Assembly (NCBI GenBank): GCA_949128115.1
Contig: OX421962.1
Span: forward strand, 57,081,787-57,145,786
Direction: 5' to 3'
Length of the DNA: 64,000 nucleotides
Source: Anaspis maculata
Taxonomy: Eukaryota; Arthropoda; Insecta; Coleoptera; Scraptiidae
A program made the position numbers and the translations under genes. Each line of letters starts with the position of its first letter. The first letter of the stretch is position 1. This document shows positions 20,729 to 34,600 of this stretch, piece after piece. The notes under the pieces were generated by a model. That model saw only the letters and a program-made list of their open reading frames with translations, was not told the origin of the DNA and searched no databases.

Positions 20729-22203
20729 TAGTGGAAGCGGTACACCCCTAAAAACACATCAATACCGCATTTTGGAGTGCAGTAACGAGATTTTGCATGA
20801 ACGTACTTTATACCAAGACAAGCAATTTGACCCGCAGCACTCGATATTTTTTCCCTTAGGGGGGCAGTGGGGGCCCCCTAAATTTTCAAGATGCAAGAAC
20901 TTCCACAAAATGATTATTGAGTATCGCCATGTATGTCATAAGTGAAGCTTACGGGTCTATTGAGAATGTTTTCATCAATTGTCGTCGTGGCCGATTCACT
21001 CTTCACACTTGAAAAAAAAATTCTTTGGCAGAGGTCAAAAAAACAGTTCTTATTTTTTCTTCTATGCAAGGAGACGATAAATTCATATGTTCTGTTGCGT
21101 TCCCAACTAAATCGCATTGCCTAAACCTAATTATGGAGAAAAATTTTTTGTAATGGTATTTTTCAAAAAAGTAGTGACCTCTTCAGTACCTCTTTTCCAA
21201 GAGCATTTCTTTCTATGTCCCCACTGGATATCACTTGTAATTTTTGCAGGAATGGAGACCTCGAACTCTTTTTCTGGTAGTTGCGAGGCAACATGACTCT
21301 AAAACGCTCAAGGGAACCCAAAAAGATTTTTTTTCTGCTGTGCCGTCCAACTTACGATATTTTGATTTTATAGTAGGAGAGACGCGAACCAAAATTCAAT
21401 CCAGGCTGCAGGCCCAGGCGACTTGGTTTCAACATAAAATATTCTTCCATGCCGTGTTTTACTGCAGTACAACAAAACGCAGAGTCGTTAGATATATTTT
21501 CCGGTAGAACTTATTCGCCTGGCCTAGATCTCATTTATTTGCGCGTCTCCCCTACTACAAAATCAACATGCCAAAAATTTGACGGCCCAGCAAAAAAAAA
21601 AGTTTAAGGGCTCTATTGTGCGTTTTGAAGCCATGTTGCATGGAAATTACTAAGAAAAGAGTTCAGGCTTCTCATATCTGCAAAAATTGACAGTTTTATC
21701 CAGTAGGAACATTGAAATAAATGCTGTTGAAAAAGGTATACTGAAGAGGTCACCTCCTCTTCTTGGGAAAATGATGTAGCGAAAAAATTGTCTTCATATT
21801 TGGGCTTACGGAACGCGATATAGTTGGGAACGCAACAAAACATAAGAATTTATCGTTTCCTTGCACAGCAGAAAAAATAAAAACAGTTTTTTTGACCTCT
21901 GCCAAAGAATTTTTTTTCAAGTGTGAAGAATGAATGGGACACGACGACAATTGTTGAAAACATTTTCAATAGACCCGTAAGCTTCACTTATGACATACAT
22001 GACGATACTCAATGATCATTTTGTGGAAGTTCTTGCACTCGTTCTTGCATCATGAAAATTTGAAGGGGCCCCCACTGGCCCCGTAAGGGACAAAATATCG
22101 AGTGCTGCGGGTCAAATCGCTTGTCTTGGTATAAAGTACGTTCATGCAAAATCTCGTTACTGCACTCCAAAATTCGGTATGCTTTTGCGTACCGCTCCCA
22201 CTA
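20729..22203. mobile_element. Palindromic element X, copy 2, nested in Y
   Basis: The ends TAGTGGAAGCGGTAC and GTACCGCTCCCACTA are flanked by AGA on both sides. The mirror arm of Y reads ACAGACCAGTCATTG at this point, while here ACAGA precedes and AGACCAATCATTG follows the insertion, confirming a 3-bp AGA duplication. The two arms are about 0.73 kb each, centred near 21460. There is no long frame. Confidence 0.8.
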
Positions 22204-22215
22204 AGACCAATCATT

Positions 22216-22394
22216 GTATAGACAAGACAATACAAATAGAAAAGACCATTATGTCGTCACGAATTTTTACGGTTGCGTAGGAACCAGGCGAGTCCATCAT
22301 TCAAAAAAAGGTTGGCTGATTTTTGATGCCCCAATATCCGTGACGACAATGGTGATAACATATGGTCTTCTCTATTTGTATCTATTGTCTATAC
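22216..22394. mobile_element. Hairpin MITE nested in Y
   Basis: GTATAGACAAGACAATACAAATAGAAAAGACC is mirrored, with minor differences, by GGTCTTCTCTATTTGTATCTATTGTCTATAC. It sits between CATTGTA and TACCCCGG of the Y arm. Confidence 0.7.
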
Positions 22395-23214
22395 CCCGGA
22401 TTTTTTCAGATCGCGCGTAAATCTGCAAAGCCCCTTCTAAACATCTGAAAATAATCGTAACCAACACTACCAAAATCAGAACAATGAGTGACAGACAAAC
22501 CAGTTCAGGTTACCCATTGTTCTGATTCTCGTTGTGTTGGTTACGGACATTTTCCGGTGTTGAGATGCGCTTTGCAGGTTTACGTGTGGTCTGAAAAAAT
22601 CCGGGGTACAGACTCGCCCTGTACAATGACTGGTCTGTTTTTTGCACCTTGTATCATAAATGGATCACTCATAATTCCTCCTGAAAATGTTTCCAAAATT
22701 TCATCAAATAACCGAAATACTAGAGGTTCAATTTTTTCCCTTTGACCCCCCCCCCCATATTTTTTGAAGTGAAGGCCAAAAATTTTTTTTAATTTTTTTT
22801 ATTTATCAACAAAGATTAACTAAACAGCACTGCATTGTAGTTTTTCGCGATTCTTCAAAAACACCGTGAGAAATAAAATATCTCCTCCACGACTCACACC
22901 TGACGCTCACAGGCCAATTTCTCCAAAGTTATGACAGAAACGTGAAAGCGCTACGCAACTTTTTTGCAGACAATTTGATGGCCTTTCATTTGAACCAAGC
23001 CGTTTTTTGATGGGATCGCCTTGATTCGAGATATAATTGCAAAAAATACTTCAAATGGACCAATAATCCAAGATGGTGGCGATTCCACATCACCTATCGA
23101 TGGGGACTTTTTACACAGTAATCAGCAAGCTTTCAAGAACATCCCTACCAATTTTCAAAACTACACTATTTATTTTCTCAATTTTTTCTTCGTTGACAGG
23201 GCTAATTCAGTTAT

Positions 23215-24770
23215 CAACGTAAGAAGATTCTCCACGGGGGTGGTACAAAATGCTCCCACTGCTATCCTTACAGCAGTATCAGTAGGTAGATTGCACGGAT
23301 TTCACTGTTTTAAGATAGGTTTTTCTGGCGGCAGAGTATGCCACAATGCCATAATCGAGCCTGGATCTAATTAAACTTCGGTATATTGTCATCAATGTTT
23401 TAGAGACTAAATACCTACAATATGGGTTAATTCTTTTTCATGATAGTTATGTGAAAGACATTTTGAATGAAAAACCATTATTTTGTGCATGGTGCAACGA
23501 TAATATGTTTCGGTTTTCCGACGGTAATTTTTTCAAAATGAAATTTGCACATTCCGTGAATTTGAAAGAATGCAGTGCAAACTTTGACATGCGGTGAGCC
23601 AAGTCAGTGGGTGATCGAGCACCACGAAATATTCAACTATTTTAGATGCAGACATGCTGGGAATGAAAGTTGGAGAAAAGATTGAATTGATTTTGAAGGC
23701 AAAACTTCTGAAATCGGACCCACGGTTTTCGAGTTTTCCTTTCTGGAAAAATTGCAAATTTTCCAACTTTTTATCCCGTTAACAGATTTTCACCTTTTTT
23801 TTTTCAAACAAGAGGTAACTGGTTCTTGAACATTTTCCAACTTTTTTTCCCAATTTCCTGGAAATTTTTCGGTTGAAAATGTAAAACCGGCCTGGGTTTT
23901 CGAGACCGGACTTAAATGATGGAGTTTTAGTGAAGCAGCCTTATTACCTCGCTTATTACTTGACGATTTTTACAATAAGATGATTTGGAATAAGATTTGA
24001 GGTTTTCCCGGAAAATTCAAGTTTTCCTAACAAATTTTTCAATTTCTTGGAAATTATTTTCAATCCTCTTCTCTAATTCCAACTTCCCACCCGAAGGGAG
24101 GTTCCGAACAAAAATGTACATAGGTTATCCTGGATACTAGTCGGGAAAGTTTTGGGGTGACACAACCGATTTTTTTTTAGAGATCTGGCTGCTTTATGAA
24201 ATAAAATAGTCAAGTTTTTTCTTCTTGGCCATCATCTTGCTTTCGCCATCGTTGCAAAAGTGGAAATACGTGGTGGAAATAGTCTATGGTGAGTTGGTAA
24301 TACGTAATACGAATACGCAATCCTCGACGCAATCATTCAAGAAAATACGACGAAGTATTCCCCACTACTCAGAGAGAGGCCACTACTTGTGGCGATATAG
24401 GTTCCCAAGCGCGGATTTCTGGGAACTTTTCACAGGTCATTTATGCGAGAATCAAAGGAACGTGTGCACAAAATTTCAGTCCCTCACCAATTTACCAGAG
24501 CAGAAAAGTGACTGGACTATAAATATATACCTGATGTCCAAATTTTAGAGAACAAAAAACATCACTTTATACAGTTTACCTTTCTTGGCACAGAAGTACT
24601 GAGTGGCCGGCTCTTTGATCTCGTCCTCGTGAACTGGTCACTGGTCTCCCTCACTGCTCACTGGCTCTGGCTCACTGCCGAGCTCACTTGCAAATTATCT
24701 CGTTCACGTCCACTTTGATTAAAAACACTTCACCACAGAAAGACCCACCCGCACAGCATAGTAAAACAAG
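23215..24770. other. Gene-free stretch with one old dispersed repeat
   Basis: No coding sequence is supported. Bases 24060-24180 resemble 53990-54100 (CTTCCCACC, GAAGGGA, GGATACT...CGGGAAAGTTTTG), and 24215-24500 looks related, inverted, to repeat D at 13440-13740. Confidence 0.45.
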
Positions 24771-25313
24771 CGAATATGCCTCATGGGCATGAGGCTCAGT
24801 AGCGCACTTCCTTTTTGAAGGATTAGTGAACGCAAGATGTTAAGTAATTAGGGTTCTACCGTCTTGGGCAAAAAAATCCAATATGGCGGCCAAAATATCG
24901 GCAGAATCATGAAATTCGGCTTGAAAATCAGAATGATCGTACTAGACAAGGGTATAAGTTTCAAGTTTCATGACAATCGTTCCACTAATAAGAAATTTCA
25001 ATATGGCAGCCAAGATGGCGGCGGAATTATGAAAGCCAATCTGCCTATTTGGTCCTTGAGGACCTAAAGCTATCCATCGGATAAAGTTCAATTTTTAAGG
25101 GCTGTAGCTTTATTTCCCGAAGAGAAGTTCAACTTCTTCGAAGTGCACAGGAGATCTCTGTTTTTTGATAATAATGATAACGATGTATGGATAACAAAAA
25201 TAGTGCCCGTTGGCCACCCTTGGGGGACATCAGCTATCCATCGGAAAAAGTTCCAAGGCACTTGCTTCAAATCTCGAGAAGGAGTACATCATCCTAGTTT
25301 CTACACGGACAGG

Positions 25314-25350
<37 letters not shown>

Positions 25351-25455
25351 GAACCGGCTACATAAGCGTCATTCTCTTACTTAAAAAATAATGTTTTCCT
25401 ACTGATTTCGACCTCCTGAACACGAATATCGGGTTTATTTTTGAATCGGAACAAT
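24771..25455 (+). mobile_element. Partial copy of the TAGCGCA (Helentron-like) element
   Basis: It is colinear with 33170-34095: both open with CAAGCGAATATGCCTCATGG and GGCTCAGTAGCGCACTTCCTTTTTG, then minisatellite units containing AATATGGCGGCCAAGATGGCGG, then an AGACAG tract and ATTTCGACCTCCTGAACACG. It has fewer minisatellite units than 33170-34095 and lacks the 3' half with the AAGTGCGCTA end. Confidence 0.7.
25312..25350. repeat. (AGAC)n microsatellite
   Basis: This is a run of CAGA/AGAC repeats. The homologous but shorter tract is at 33953-33968 in the related copy, so its length differs between copies. Confidence 0.85.
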
Positions 25456-26362
25456 TCTGTATAGATTGTAAAAATTAGTAAAAATAGGTGCGGAACCTCC
25501 TATGACATAAAACTATGTTGAAAAGTGGTGAAAAATTATTTTTATTTAAAAATACACATTCAAAATGCGACGTTATATGTACGTCAAAAAGTGATATCTA
25601 CGAGAGGTGGAATACCGATGTAGATAGAATGTCACATTTGGACATCTTTGAGATATCTCATTCATGTTCTGATTACCCGGACATAAGAGGTAACAGAGAT
25701 GTCCACTTAACATCGCATAGACTTTTTTTGTTAACATCGCAGTTGTGATTTGAACATCTAAGTGATGTCACAGAGATGTTTTCTTGCTGAGTGGGTATAT
25801 TCATTATTTGAATATCATTTTGATTAAGAAATAAAAAGTATTTGTCATTTAAATACTTTCCAAAAGTATTTTGTCTAGCTCTGCTGATAGTATCAATACA
25901 GTAGGCAAATACTACGCCATCATTCATCATCATCATCATCATCATCATTATATCCCATATCATGTGAAAGATCACCTTGGATGAACCATCATCATACCAT
26001 CTTTTCTGAAAGAAAAATGACGCACTAATTTTACCGGGTTCCTCGATTAGGTAGATGGATTCTGAGAAATTTTTGCAATATTTCTTTAAGCATCAGAGCT
26101 ATTCACTCCCATAGCTATTTTTTAGTTATACGCTAGGTATTCAAATTCAACGATAATATGAAGCACAAAATTGATCATTAAGTCAATAATAGTGCCTTTT
26201 GCTTTCAAAATCTTTTGTGTTTTCGACGGTCCTTTTTTTTGTTCTCTGTTGAAAACTGAGATCGACTTGACGCCACCTATCGGCCAAAATAAAAATGCGC
26301 TCTTGTCCCTTTACTACGTTGCACGCTACGCCACTGCACCGTTCATCAAGCTCATACAAAAC
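25456..26362. other. Gene-free stretch with a CAT microsatellite
   Basis: About nine ATC units lie at 25921-25949. No gene is visible. Confidence 0.5.
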
Positions 26363-26365
26363 TTT

Positions 26366-27835
26366 TAGTTGCAGCGGTACGCTTTTTGATTCTGCATTTT
26401 GTGATACTGCAATGAAATTTGGCATATGCAAACTACATAAAATTTCAAATGATTTGACCCGCAGCACTCAAAAATTTGTCCATTAGGGGGCGACTGGGGG
26501 CCCCTCAAAATTTCAAGATGTCTGAATTTTTCCCATGCGCCATTCAGTACCGCCCTATCTACCGTACAGAACCTAAACAACTTTGTTCTTGGCCATCATA
26601 ACATTTTTCGTCATGTCAATTCCATTCTTCTTATAGAAAAAAAAAAATTTCTTTGCCTGGTCAACAAATTGGAAAATAATTTTTTTTTTGGACCACCAAT
26701 AGATTGTTAAGTAGTTTTTGTGCGATCATCGATGAATCCGCATCCCCTTGATTCATTTATGAAGTGAAAACTTTTGCAGTGCTATTTTTCAACAAAGGAG
26801 TGACTTCAACTTACCATTATTTTCAACATTACCTTTTTCAATGTTTTACCTCGGTAAGTATGATTATTGTTATACTAATATACAGCTTGAAGTTCTCTTC
26901 AATGATGTGGATGATGAAACTGCCTCAGACTCCACCTGGAAGCCGTACATAATAATTTTTCTGCAAGGCCGTCAAATTTGGCATTTTTGATTTTCTAGCA
27001 GGAGCGGCCAAAATGTCAATACACACCACTCCGCCCAAGAGCACCGGTTTGCTCTAGCGGAAAACGATATTCACGCCTAACAATTTTGCATTTTGTGATA
27101 CTGAAATGAGAGTTGGTGCGAAAGTACCGCAACCGGTGCTCTTGGGCGGAGTGGTGTGTATTGACATTTTGGCCGCTCCCGGTAGAAAATAAAAAATGCC
27201 AAATTTGACGGCCTTGCAGAAAAATTTATATGCACGGCTTCCAGGTGGAATCTGAGGCCGTTTCATCATCCAAACCGTTGAAGAAAACTTCAAGCTATAT
27301 ATTAGTACAATAATAATCATATTTTTAGGGATAAAACATTGAAATAGGTAATGTTGAAAATAATGATAAGTTGAGGTCACCCCTTCGTTAAAGAATAGAA
27401 CAGCAAAACTTTTGTTTTCATAAATGAATCAAGGGGATGCGGATTCATCGATGATCACACAAAAACGACTCAACAATCTATTTGTGGTCCAAAAAAATAT
27501 ATATTTCTCGACTTGTTGACCAGACAAAGAAATAATTTTTTTCTGTAAGAAGAATGGAATTGACATGACAAAAAATGTTATGATGGTCAAGAACAAAGTT
27601 GTTTAGGTCCTGTACGGTAGATAGGGCGGTACTGAATGGTGCATGGTAAAAACACTGATATCTTGAAATTTGGAGGGGCTCCCAGTCGCCCCCTAATGGA
27701 CAAATTTTTGAGTGCTGCGGGTCAAATCACTTGAAATTCTACGTAGTTGGCATATGCCAAATTTTATTGCAGTATCACAGGCAGTATCACAAAATGCAGA
27801 ATCAGGGTCATTTTGCTAGCGTACCGCTGCAACTA
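26366..27835. mobile_element. Palindromic element X, copy 1 (1470 bp)
   Basis: The ends TAGTTGCAGCGGTACGC and GCGTACCGCTGCAACTA are flanked by TTT on both sides. Internal mirrors include TTTGACCCGCAGCACTC, ATGTCAATTCCATTCTTCTTA and GGCCGTCAAATTTGGCATTTTTGA with their complements, converging near 27090. The subterminal order (GCGGTAC, then a TGATACTGCAATG-type block, then TTTGACCCGCAGCACTC) overlaps with the 20729 copy, though the interior has diverged. Confidence 0.85.
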
Positions 27836-28083
27836 TTTTGCCATTTTTGATTTTGGATACTCTGCTGTCATCTTTGAAAAAACTTAGGTTAGGTTCTCTG
27901 TTTAGTATTTATTTAATTTTTATAGACTAGTTTTCAACACGTTTTTATATGTTGTGGCGCTCAGTTTGAATGTTTTCTCCAAAAATACGCATATATAACA
28001 CTCATCAGTACAGTGAAGGTAGATCTGTCTTAAATCTGTATTTTGTCCCAAGGAAAATAACCTCTGATTTTTCAGGTTCAAAA

Positions 28084-31000
28084 ATGTTTTCGCTACAGGA
28101 TCTACCCCCAGAATTACTACTAAGAATCCTGCACTTTCTAGACATTACTGATTTGTGTAGTGTCAGACTGACATGCAAACAGTTCAGAAAGTTTTTAGAC
28201 GAATGGAGTACTTCACTGTTGAAAAAATTCAAAACAGACATCCCTGTTCGAAACCACGTCATCCTAAACAGGTGTGTGTCTTTCTAAGTTGTCATACATT
28301 GTTGTTTTGACCATGTAATTATTGTAAAATGTTACAGGACGTTTCAGACACCATCATCTGCTTTTGATAATGTGAGGATATCAAAGAATTGGAAAAGGGG
28401 CCTTTATAGAGATAAATGTGTCATCCATCTCAGAACCAAGTACAGACCAAGGATTTATTTAGAAAAAGATCTGTTGTGGCACAGCCGGGGAAAAACTATC
28501 ACACCTCTTGTACGCTCTAACAAAGGAATTCGAACTGATTGTTCATCAAAAAAATACAAAACCGTAAGACCAAAGGCATGTAAAGAAGACATAAGTTGTT
28601 TTGTGATAAAAGAAAATTTCATTTTTGGAGGTCACCTGTAAGATTGGCAATCAATAATTATTCCATTTTATAACTTTTTTTTCAGTGAAGGTGGTTTTTG
28701 GCTATGGGATCGTGATAAAAATGAATTCATTTTTGATTATCAAGCAGCAATAGGTGATGTAGACTGTGTTGACTTTAATGACAAAGTTCTTGTGGCTGGC
28801 ACAAGGAATGGTTATGTGAATATTTACAAGAATATCTATAGTAGAGATGGTTTTGGTCAAAGTTGTTGTCTTGAAGACCAAATAAATCTATTTCATGGTA
28901 GACCTTGGTCAGTGGAAATATGTCAGGAAAATAGTGCCATTCTGGCAGTTGGTTCATCTGCCACTACAGGAGCTGTGCAATTTCTAGTCTTTGATATGGA
29001 AAGGTTAGATTTCGATTTCCTATCCTGAGTTGTACAACAGTGTCCCATTTTTGATGATTTTAGCAGTTGAATCCATTTCTTGGTTAGACAGCAAATGAAA
29101 AAGGACCTCTCATCGCGGGCACGTAAGGAAGTAGGAACTTGTCAAAAGTAGGTACAGTTGGGAGCGAAATGATTCATACGGCACCGCTAGGAAGTCGTCT
29201 GGATTTCAGAAATGTTAGCTGCTTGGATCGTTCTTGAATGCCAGTTTTGATTACGATCAATCTGTCAACAAAACTGGCATTCAAGGACAATCCTAGCAGC
29301 TAACATTTCTGAAATCCAGCCGACTTCCTGGCGGTGCCGTATGAATCATTTCGCTCCCAACTGTACCTATTATCCATTCCAAGCGTAGAAAACCACAGTC
29401 CCCTATGATAGTAATTTTTCAAGTTTGACAATCTGATAAGTTGATGAATTGGAAATTTTGCTTGAAAACACCGTTAAGCACGGTAATTCTAACAGTAAGA
29501 AGTATTGGAAGGTGCAGAAATAAAAATATGAATAAGCACCAAAAGTGGTGGAAAATAGTTCTAAAAATGACCATGGAAGACTCATTTCTAGCGTCGGCGT
29601 GATTTCGTCACAAGTGATCTCGTTTATGACCCCTTACTCAAAGATTCCCTTACTATAACCGCGAAAAGCGCGGTCAGGTGAGCTCGTTGGTGTATCTACC
29701 TAAAAATAATTTCTTTATTCAAGGTCATTATTTACGTCAAACGGGCTAGAAAGGGGCCTCGTTGGTGTCCCAAAAGAGCTAGGTAATTGGCCTTTCAAGT
29801 CAACACAAATTGTAACGTAACCTCCCTTTTATTAAGATGGCATTAAACATAAAAAATCAGGGACACAACAAAACCCGAATTTTTCAGAGCAAGCTGTGGT
29901 TTTTTCAACTTGGAATGGATTATACCTACTTATTAACCTAATTATTAAAAAATCAGGAAGTTCGTGACACAATTTCACCTGTATCACAAAAACTCAAAAA
30001 CAAAATAAAAAACCGTTTGAGAATATGAAGATGGGAGTTTTCACTACCTAAGGTGCGTTCAGTCAGCTTATTTAGCCGCAAGTTTGAATTTTAGTCGTAA
30101 GCGCAGCATTGCTTATTGGCTGATCTGAGGAGGCTGGTTCATGACAGCCAATGAGCATCGCTGCGCTTACGACTAAAATTAAAACTTGCGGCTAAATAAG
30201 CTGACTGAACGCACCTCTAGTTTGCACCAATCAAGAGTCCGTTAAAAAATCGAGCTCATGCATACAAGGTGCCCCAGAAATAATCGAAAGTAGTTCAACC
30301 AAAGAGCTCTTAGGCCAAAGAGCGGCTGTATTTTTTTTTTTAAGTGAAACTTCTATTCTTGCGCCTAGATCACAACACACAACTAACGCAGAACCACACA
30401 TGGGAGTGAAATCAGTTCATGGCATCAGTGGCTGTAACGAACGCCTGTAACATTGTCGGGCGACCAGCGTCGTCCCAGGAAGTGGAAGAATAAGCTGTTG
30501 CGGCGTTCGCCGCGTTCGGTTCTATTTTTTTTTACAGTTAGTATTCTTTTACCGCTTGCATTGTGTTTTAAGTACAACAGCTTCCATCATAAACAAAAAT
30601 TTGATTTGATCGATGAATTCTAATTCACGGTAGTGTCATTTGCAATCGAAAATGATTAATTCATTTTCGTTATGCGTATCGCCGACACTGGACTGCTCTT
30701 TTTGGTGTTTGGCTTGAATAGATTTGAGCGGATGTATTTTATTATCGGGATAGGGAGGCATATGGTATATTCTTCAACGGACGTTTACAATTCAAAAATA
30801 AAATCGAATGCCGCACACCCAAATGTAGAGACAACTTCAAGGTACCTATGTACCTATCAGCAGGGGTGGATGAGTCAAGCCCAAGAGGGAAAAAGAATTT
30901 TCGACAATTAAGGCTGAAACAGTTGCTTAATGATTGTAGCGATGATATACTGGTTTGATAATCAAATTTTTTATGTTTGGAAATTGATTTTTGACATTAT

Positions 31001-31618
31001 TCTGTTAATTTTTGCACAGAAATGGAATAACTCATCAATTCTGTCAATATTTTAATTTAACCTACGACCTTATTGTGATTGGAGAAGATAATATCGTAGG
31101 AACTCTAAAACCACGTAGGTACCTCAAATCACATTCACGAGGTACATACTACATACCTATGTGTAGATACCTATGTATTTTATATTTTTTCAATAAAAAT
31201 TAATACCGGAGTTTTCCAAACGACAATCTTATACTTTGTGGAGATTATTAGATTGCCATGCTGTGCCTGCCAGACACAGCTTCCACCGTGCTGTAGTAAT
31301 ATAACGGGGAAAATCGTACAGTAAGAAAATCCGTCACGATGTCACATTCGCATAATTATGTGTACCTTGGACGAATGGACCTCGTCGGCTCACCGGCAAC
31401 GCAGGAAGATAGAATAAAATAATAATAAAAATTATCATTATAGGTACTTTGTGGAGAATATTATTGATGAAAATAGATATTTATTGTATTAGGGGTATGA
31501 GTAAGACTTCATGTGACAGAGAATCGGAGTTTAAGCGCCGAGCGCAGCGAGAAAAGAAACAAAAGAAGTCTAATTGTGAAAAAATCATGTCGAAAGTATT
31601 CTGCCCTTCAAGTGATTC

Positions 31619-31655
<37 letters not shown>

Positions 31656-34600
31656 GATTGATAATAAAGAAACAAGATGATACAAACCGTTAGGAAGCGG
31701 AGCTGGAGTACGTAAAGAACACCTCTTCGAACGTTGTTTGCTGATTGATTCATACCTATAGAAGTTTCACTTCTTCCGAGGGTGACTATGGTCACGCACC
31801 CACGTTTTTTTTTTCAATTCGAACTGTGCACTGTGCAAGTTGTCACTCAACTTTGAAACTGCTGGCAGGATGTTTCTTTCATTACACTTGAAGGTAGACA
31901 CTCAATTAAAAAAAAACACTGCCTAATCAAATGGACCTTTTCAATAAAGGCGGTCTCTCTCACACGATTTACGTCACAGCCCCCACATGTACTCAGTGTG
32001 CTGCCGCGCACTTCATAACGAACAGTTTCCCTTGAAGATATTAGGCGCCGTTATAGCTAGACACCACCGGCTGCGCGGTACGAGCGCGCACGCATCTGTC
32101 TCTCTCTTCTGAAAAGGTCCATTGGAGCCTAGTGCGTAGTGCGTGGAGGCGTGGAGTTGTTTGAATGGAAAAAAGTCGAACTTTGAAGTGTCGTTATCTC
32201 CATCATAAATAGCCCAGGCATTTTAGGTTTTGACCTGGAAAAAAATAACGTAAGTCTGAAAATTGGTGGAACGCTTCCACTTCAACCCCTTAACCACATA
32301 CTGGAAGTCCTAAAAAATCCTATGTCCGCTTCATCGGTTTTTGGCGGCAAAAAGGTGTAAGTGACATTATTTAAGAAACTCATTTATTAAAATACGCGAT
32401 GAAGTTTCAATAGAGCTGAAAACTTCCGAAAATGATCTCCTCGGTCAGTTGAACAACATATGGAAAGTCCTAAAAAATCCTCTCTCCGCTTCATTGGTTT
32501 TTGGCGGCGAAAAAGGTTCAAATGACATTATTTTGGAAACTATTTATTAAAATACGAGTTGGAGTTTGAGTACAACTGAAAATTGCTAAAACTGGTCTCC
32601 TTTGTCAGTTGAACAACATACTAGAAGTCCTCAAAGATCCTATGTCCGTTTCATTGTTTTTTGGAGGCAGAAAGGTATAAGTGACTTTTTTTTTTGTTAC
32701 TATTTAATAAAAAACGGGTTGAAGTTTTGATACAGGTGAAAATATTAAGTCGCCTCGGTCAGTTGAGTAGCATACTGGAAGTCCTAAGAAATCCTATATC
32801 CGCTTCATTATTTTTTGGCGGCAAAAAGGTGTAAGTGACATTGTTTTGGAAACTGTTCAAACAGGCGGTCAAATTTCGATACAGCTAAAAATTGCTGAAA
32901 ATGGTATCTTTGATTAGTTGAGCAACATATTGAAAGTCCTAAAAAATCTCCTCTCCGCTTCATTAGTTTCTGGCGGCAGAAAGGTATAAGTGAAATTTTC
33001 TTTTGTTACTATTTAATTACTGTTTATTACTACTGTTTATTGGGAGGTACGAAGTTCCCGGGGAAAAAAACAAAGCCAAGGCACCTGATAAAGGTAAAAT
33101 CAATGATGATAATGTGTGACCCACGAGTTAAAAGTCAATGATGAGTTGAAAAACCAGTATATAAATGATACAAGCGAATATGCCTCATGGGCATGAGGCT
33201 CAGTAGCGCACTTCCTTTTTGGAGGATTAGTGAACGCAAGATGTTAAGTGATTAGGGTTCTACCGTCTTGGGCAAAAAATTGCAATATGGCGGCCAAAAT
33301 ATCGACAGAATCATGAAATTCGGCTTGAAAATCAAAATGATCGTACTAGACAAGGGTAAGTTCCAAGTTTCATGAAAATCGTTCCACTAACAAGAGATTT
33401 CAATATGGCGGCCAAGATGGCGGCAGAATTATGAAACTCAGCTTGAAAATAGGAATGATCGTACGAGACAAGCGTAACTCTCAAGTTTCATGAAAATCTT
33501 TCCACTTATAAGAGATTTCAATATGGCGGCCAAGATGGTGGGGCAATCATAAAATTTGGCTTGAAAATAAGAATGATCATACTAGACAAGGGTGAGTTTC
33601 AAGTTTCATGACAATCGTTCCACTAATAAGAAATTTCAATATGGCAGCCAAGATGGCGGCCGAATTATGAAAGCCAACCTGCCTATTTGGTCCTTGAGGA
33701 CCTAAGCTATCCACCGGATAAAGTTCAATCTTCAACGGCTGTAGCTTTATTTCCCGAGGAGAAGTTCAACTTCATCGAAGTGCACAGGAGATCTCTGTTT
33801 TTTGAGAATAATGATAACGATGCATGGATAACAAAAATAGTGCCCATTGGCCACCCTTGGAGACATCAGCTATTAATCGGAAAAAAGTTCCAAGACTCTT
33901 GTTTCAATTCTCGAGAAGGAGTACAGCGTCTTAATTTCTGCACGGACTCGGACAGACAGACAGACAAACCGGCCACATAAGCGTCATTCTGTTACTTATA
34001 TAAAAAAATGTGCTCCAACTGATTTCGACCTCCTGAACACGAATATCGGGTTCACTTTTGAATTGGAACATTTCTTTTTTATCGAAAAACCGAAAAAATG
34101 GTAGCCTTGTCACATGATTTTTAGTGATACCTACCTACTTTTTTTTTGTTATTGAGCGAACATGTTTCGTAATTTGAGTGCCATTATCCTTCAGGTACCT
34201 AGTATTGGCTAATTCAAAATGTTCAATTACTATTTCGGCACGTCTGATTTTAAATTTGTAGGGTCGTGTAATATGCGCCGAGCCGTGGCTTTGCGGCCGT
34301 TTTCAAAAATCGATAACAATTGACCTAACGGTCGGATTGAAGTGGGGTTTTTGTCAAAAGAAAGTTCAAATTGTTCTCTAAATATAATGCCGTACATGCA
34401 GTGATGTATTTCATTAAGAAATTGTAGTTGCCTGCATATCGCAACTTTCTACATCTTACCGCGAATGCCAGCACTTGATCGGCGAAGCCACCCTACACCA
34501 AAATGTTATTTTTGTAATTGTTCATGATTATTTCGGCATAATTTTTCTTGATTCGCGTACCAAGGCCATGAGCTACCCATTCGAGTTGAAATATTTTCTG

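Larger units (their letters stand above)
20129..23214. mobile_element. Palindromic element Y, carrying nested insertions
   Basis: The ends TAGCCCGGTCAA and TTGACAGGGCTA are flanked by ATT on both sides (3-bp duplication). The left arm (AAGTCCCCATCGAT, GATTATTGGTACATTTGAAG, GGCTTGGTTCAAATGAAAGGCC) is mirrored on the right (about 22870-23130). The left arm is interrupted by family X (20729-22203) and by a hairpin (22216-22394). The palindrome resumes at TACCCCGGATTTTTTCAGA (22392) and its centre is near 22500. Without insertions it is roughly 1.4 kb. Confidence 0.75.

Noticed and set aside
24771..25455. GCCTCATGGGCATGAGGC palindrome at the 5' part considered as a transcription terminator.
   Set aside because: It recurs at the same place in the 33170 copy, so it belongs to the transposon terminus; a hairpin terminator has no meaning in this eukaryotic context.
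31003..31121. Possible extra exon in FBXW4 intron 3 (acceptor TTTGCACAG, frame ...YDLIVIGEDNIVGTLKPR, donor-like GTAGGTACC).
   Set aside because: Joining exon 3 directly to 36605 gives an uninterrupted WD40 alignment with FBXW4; including this piece adds residues with no counterpart. It could be a chance frame or rare cassette exon.
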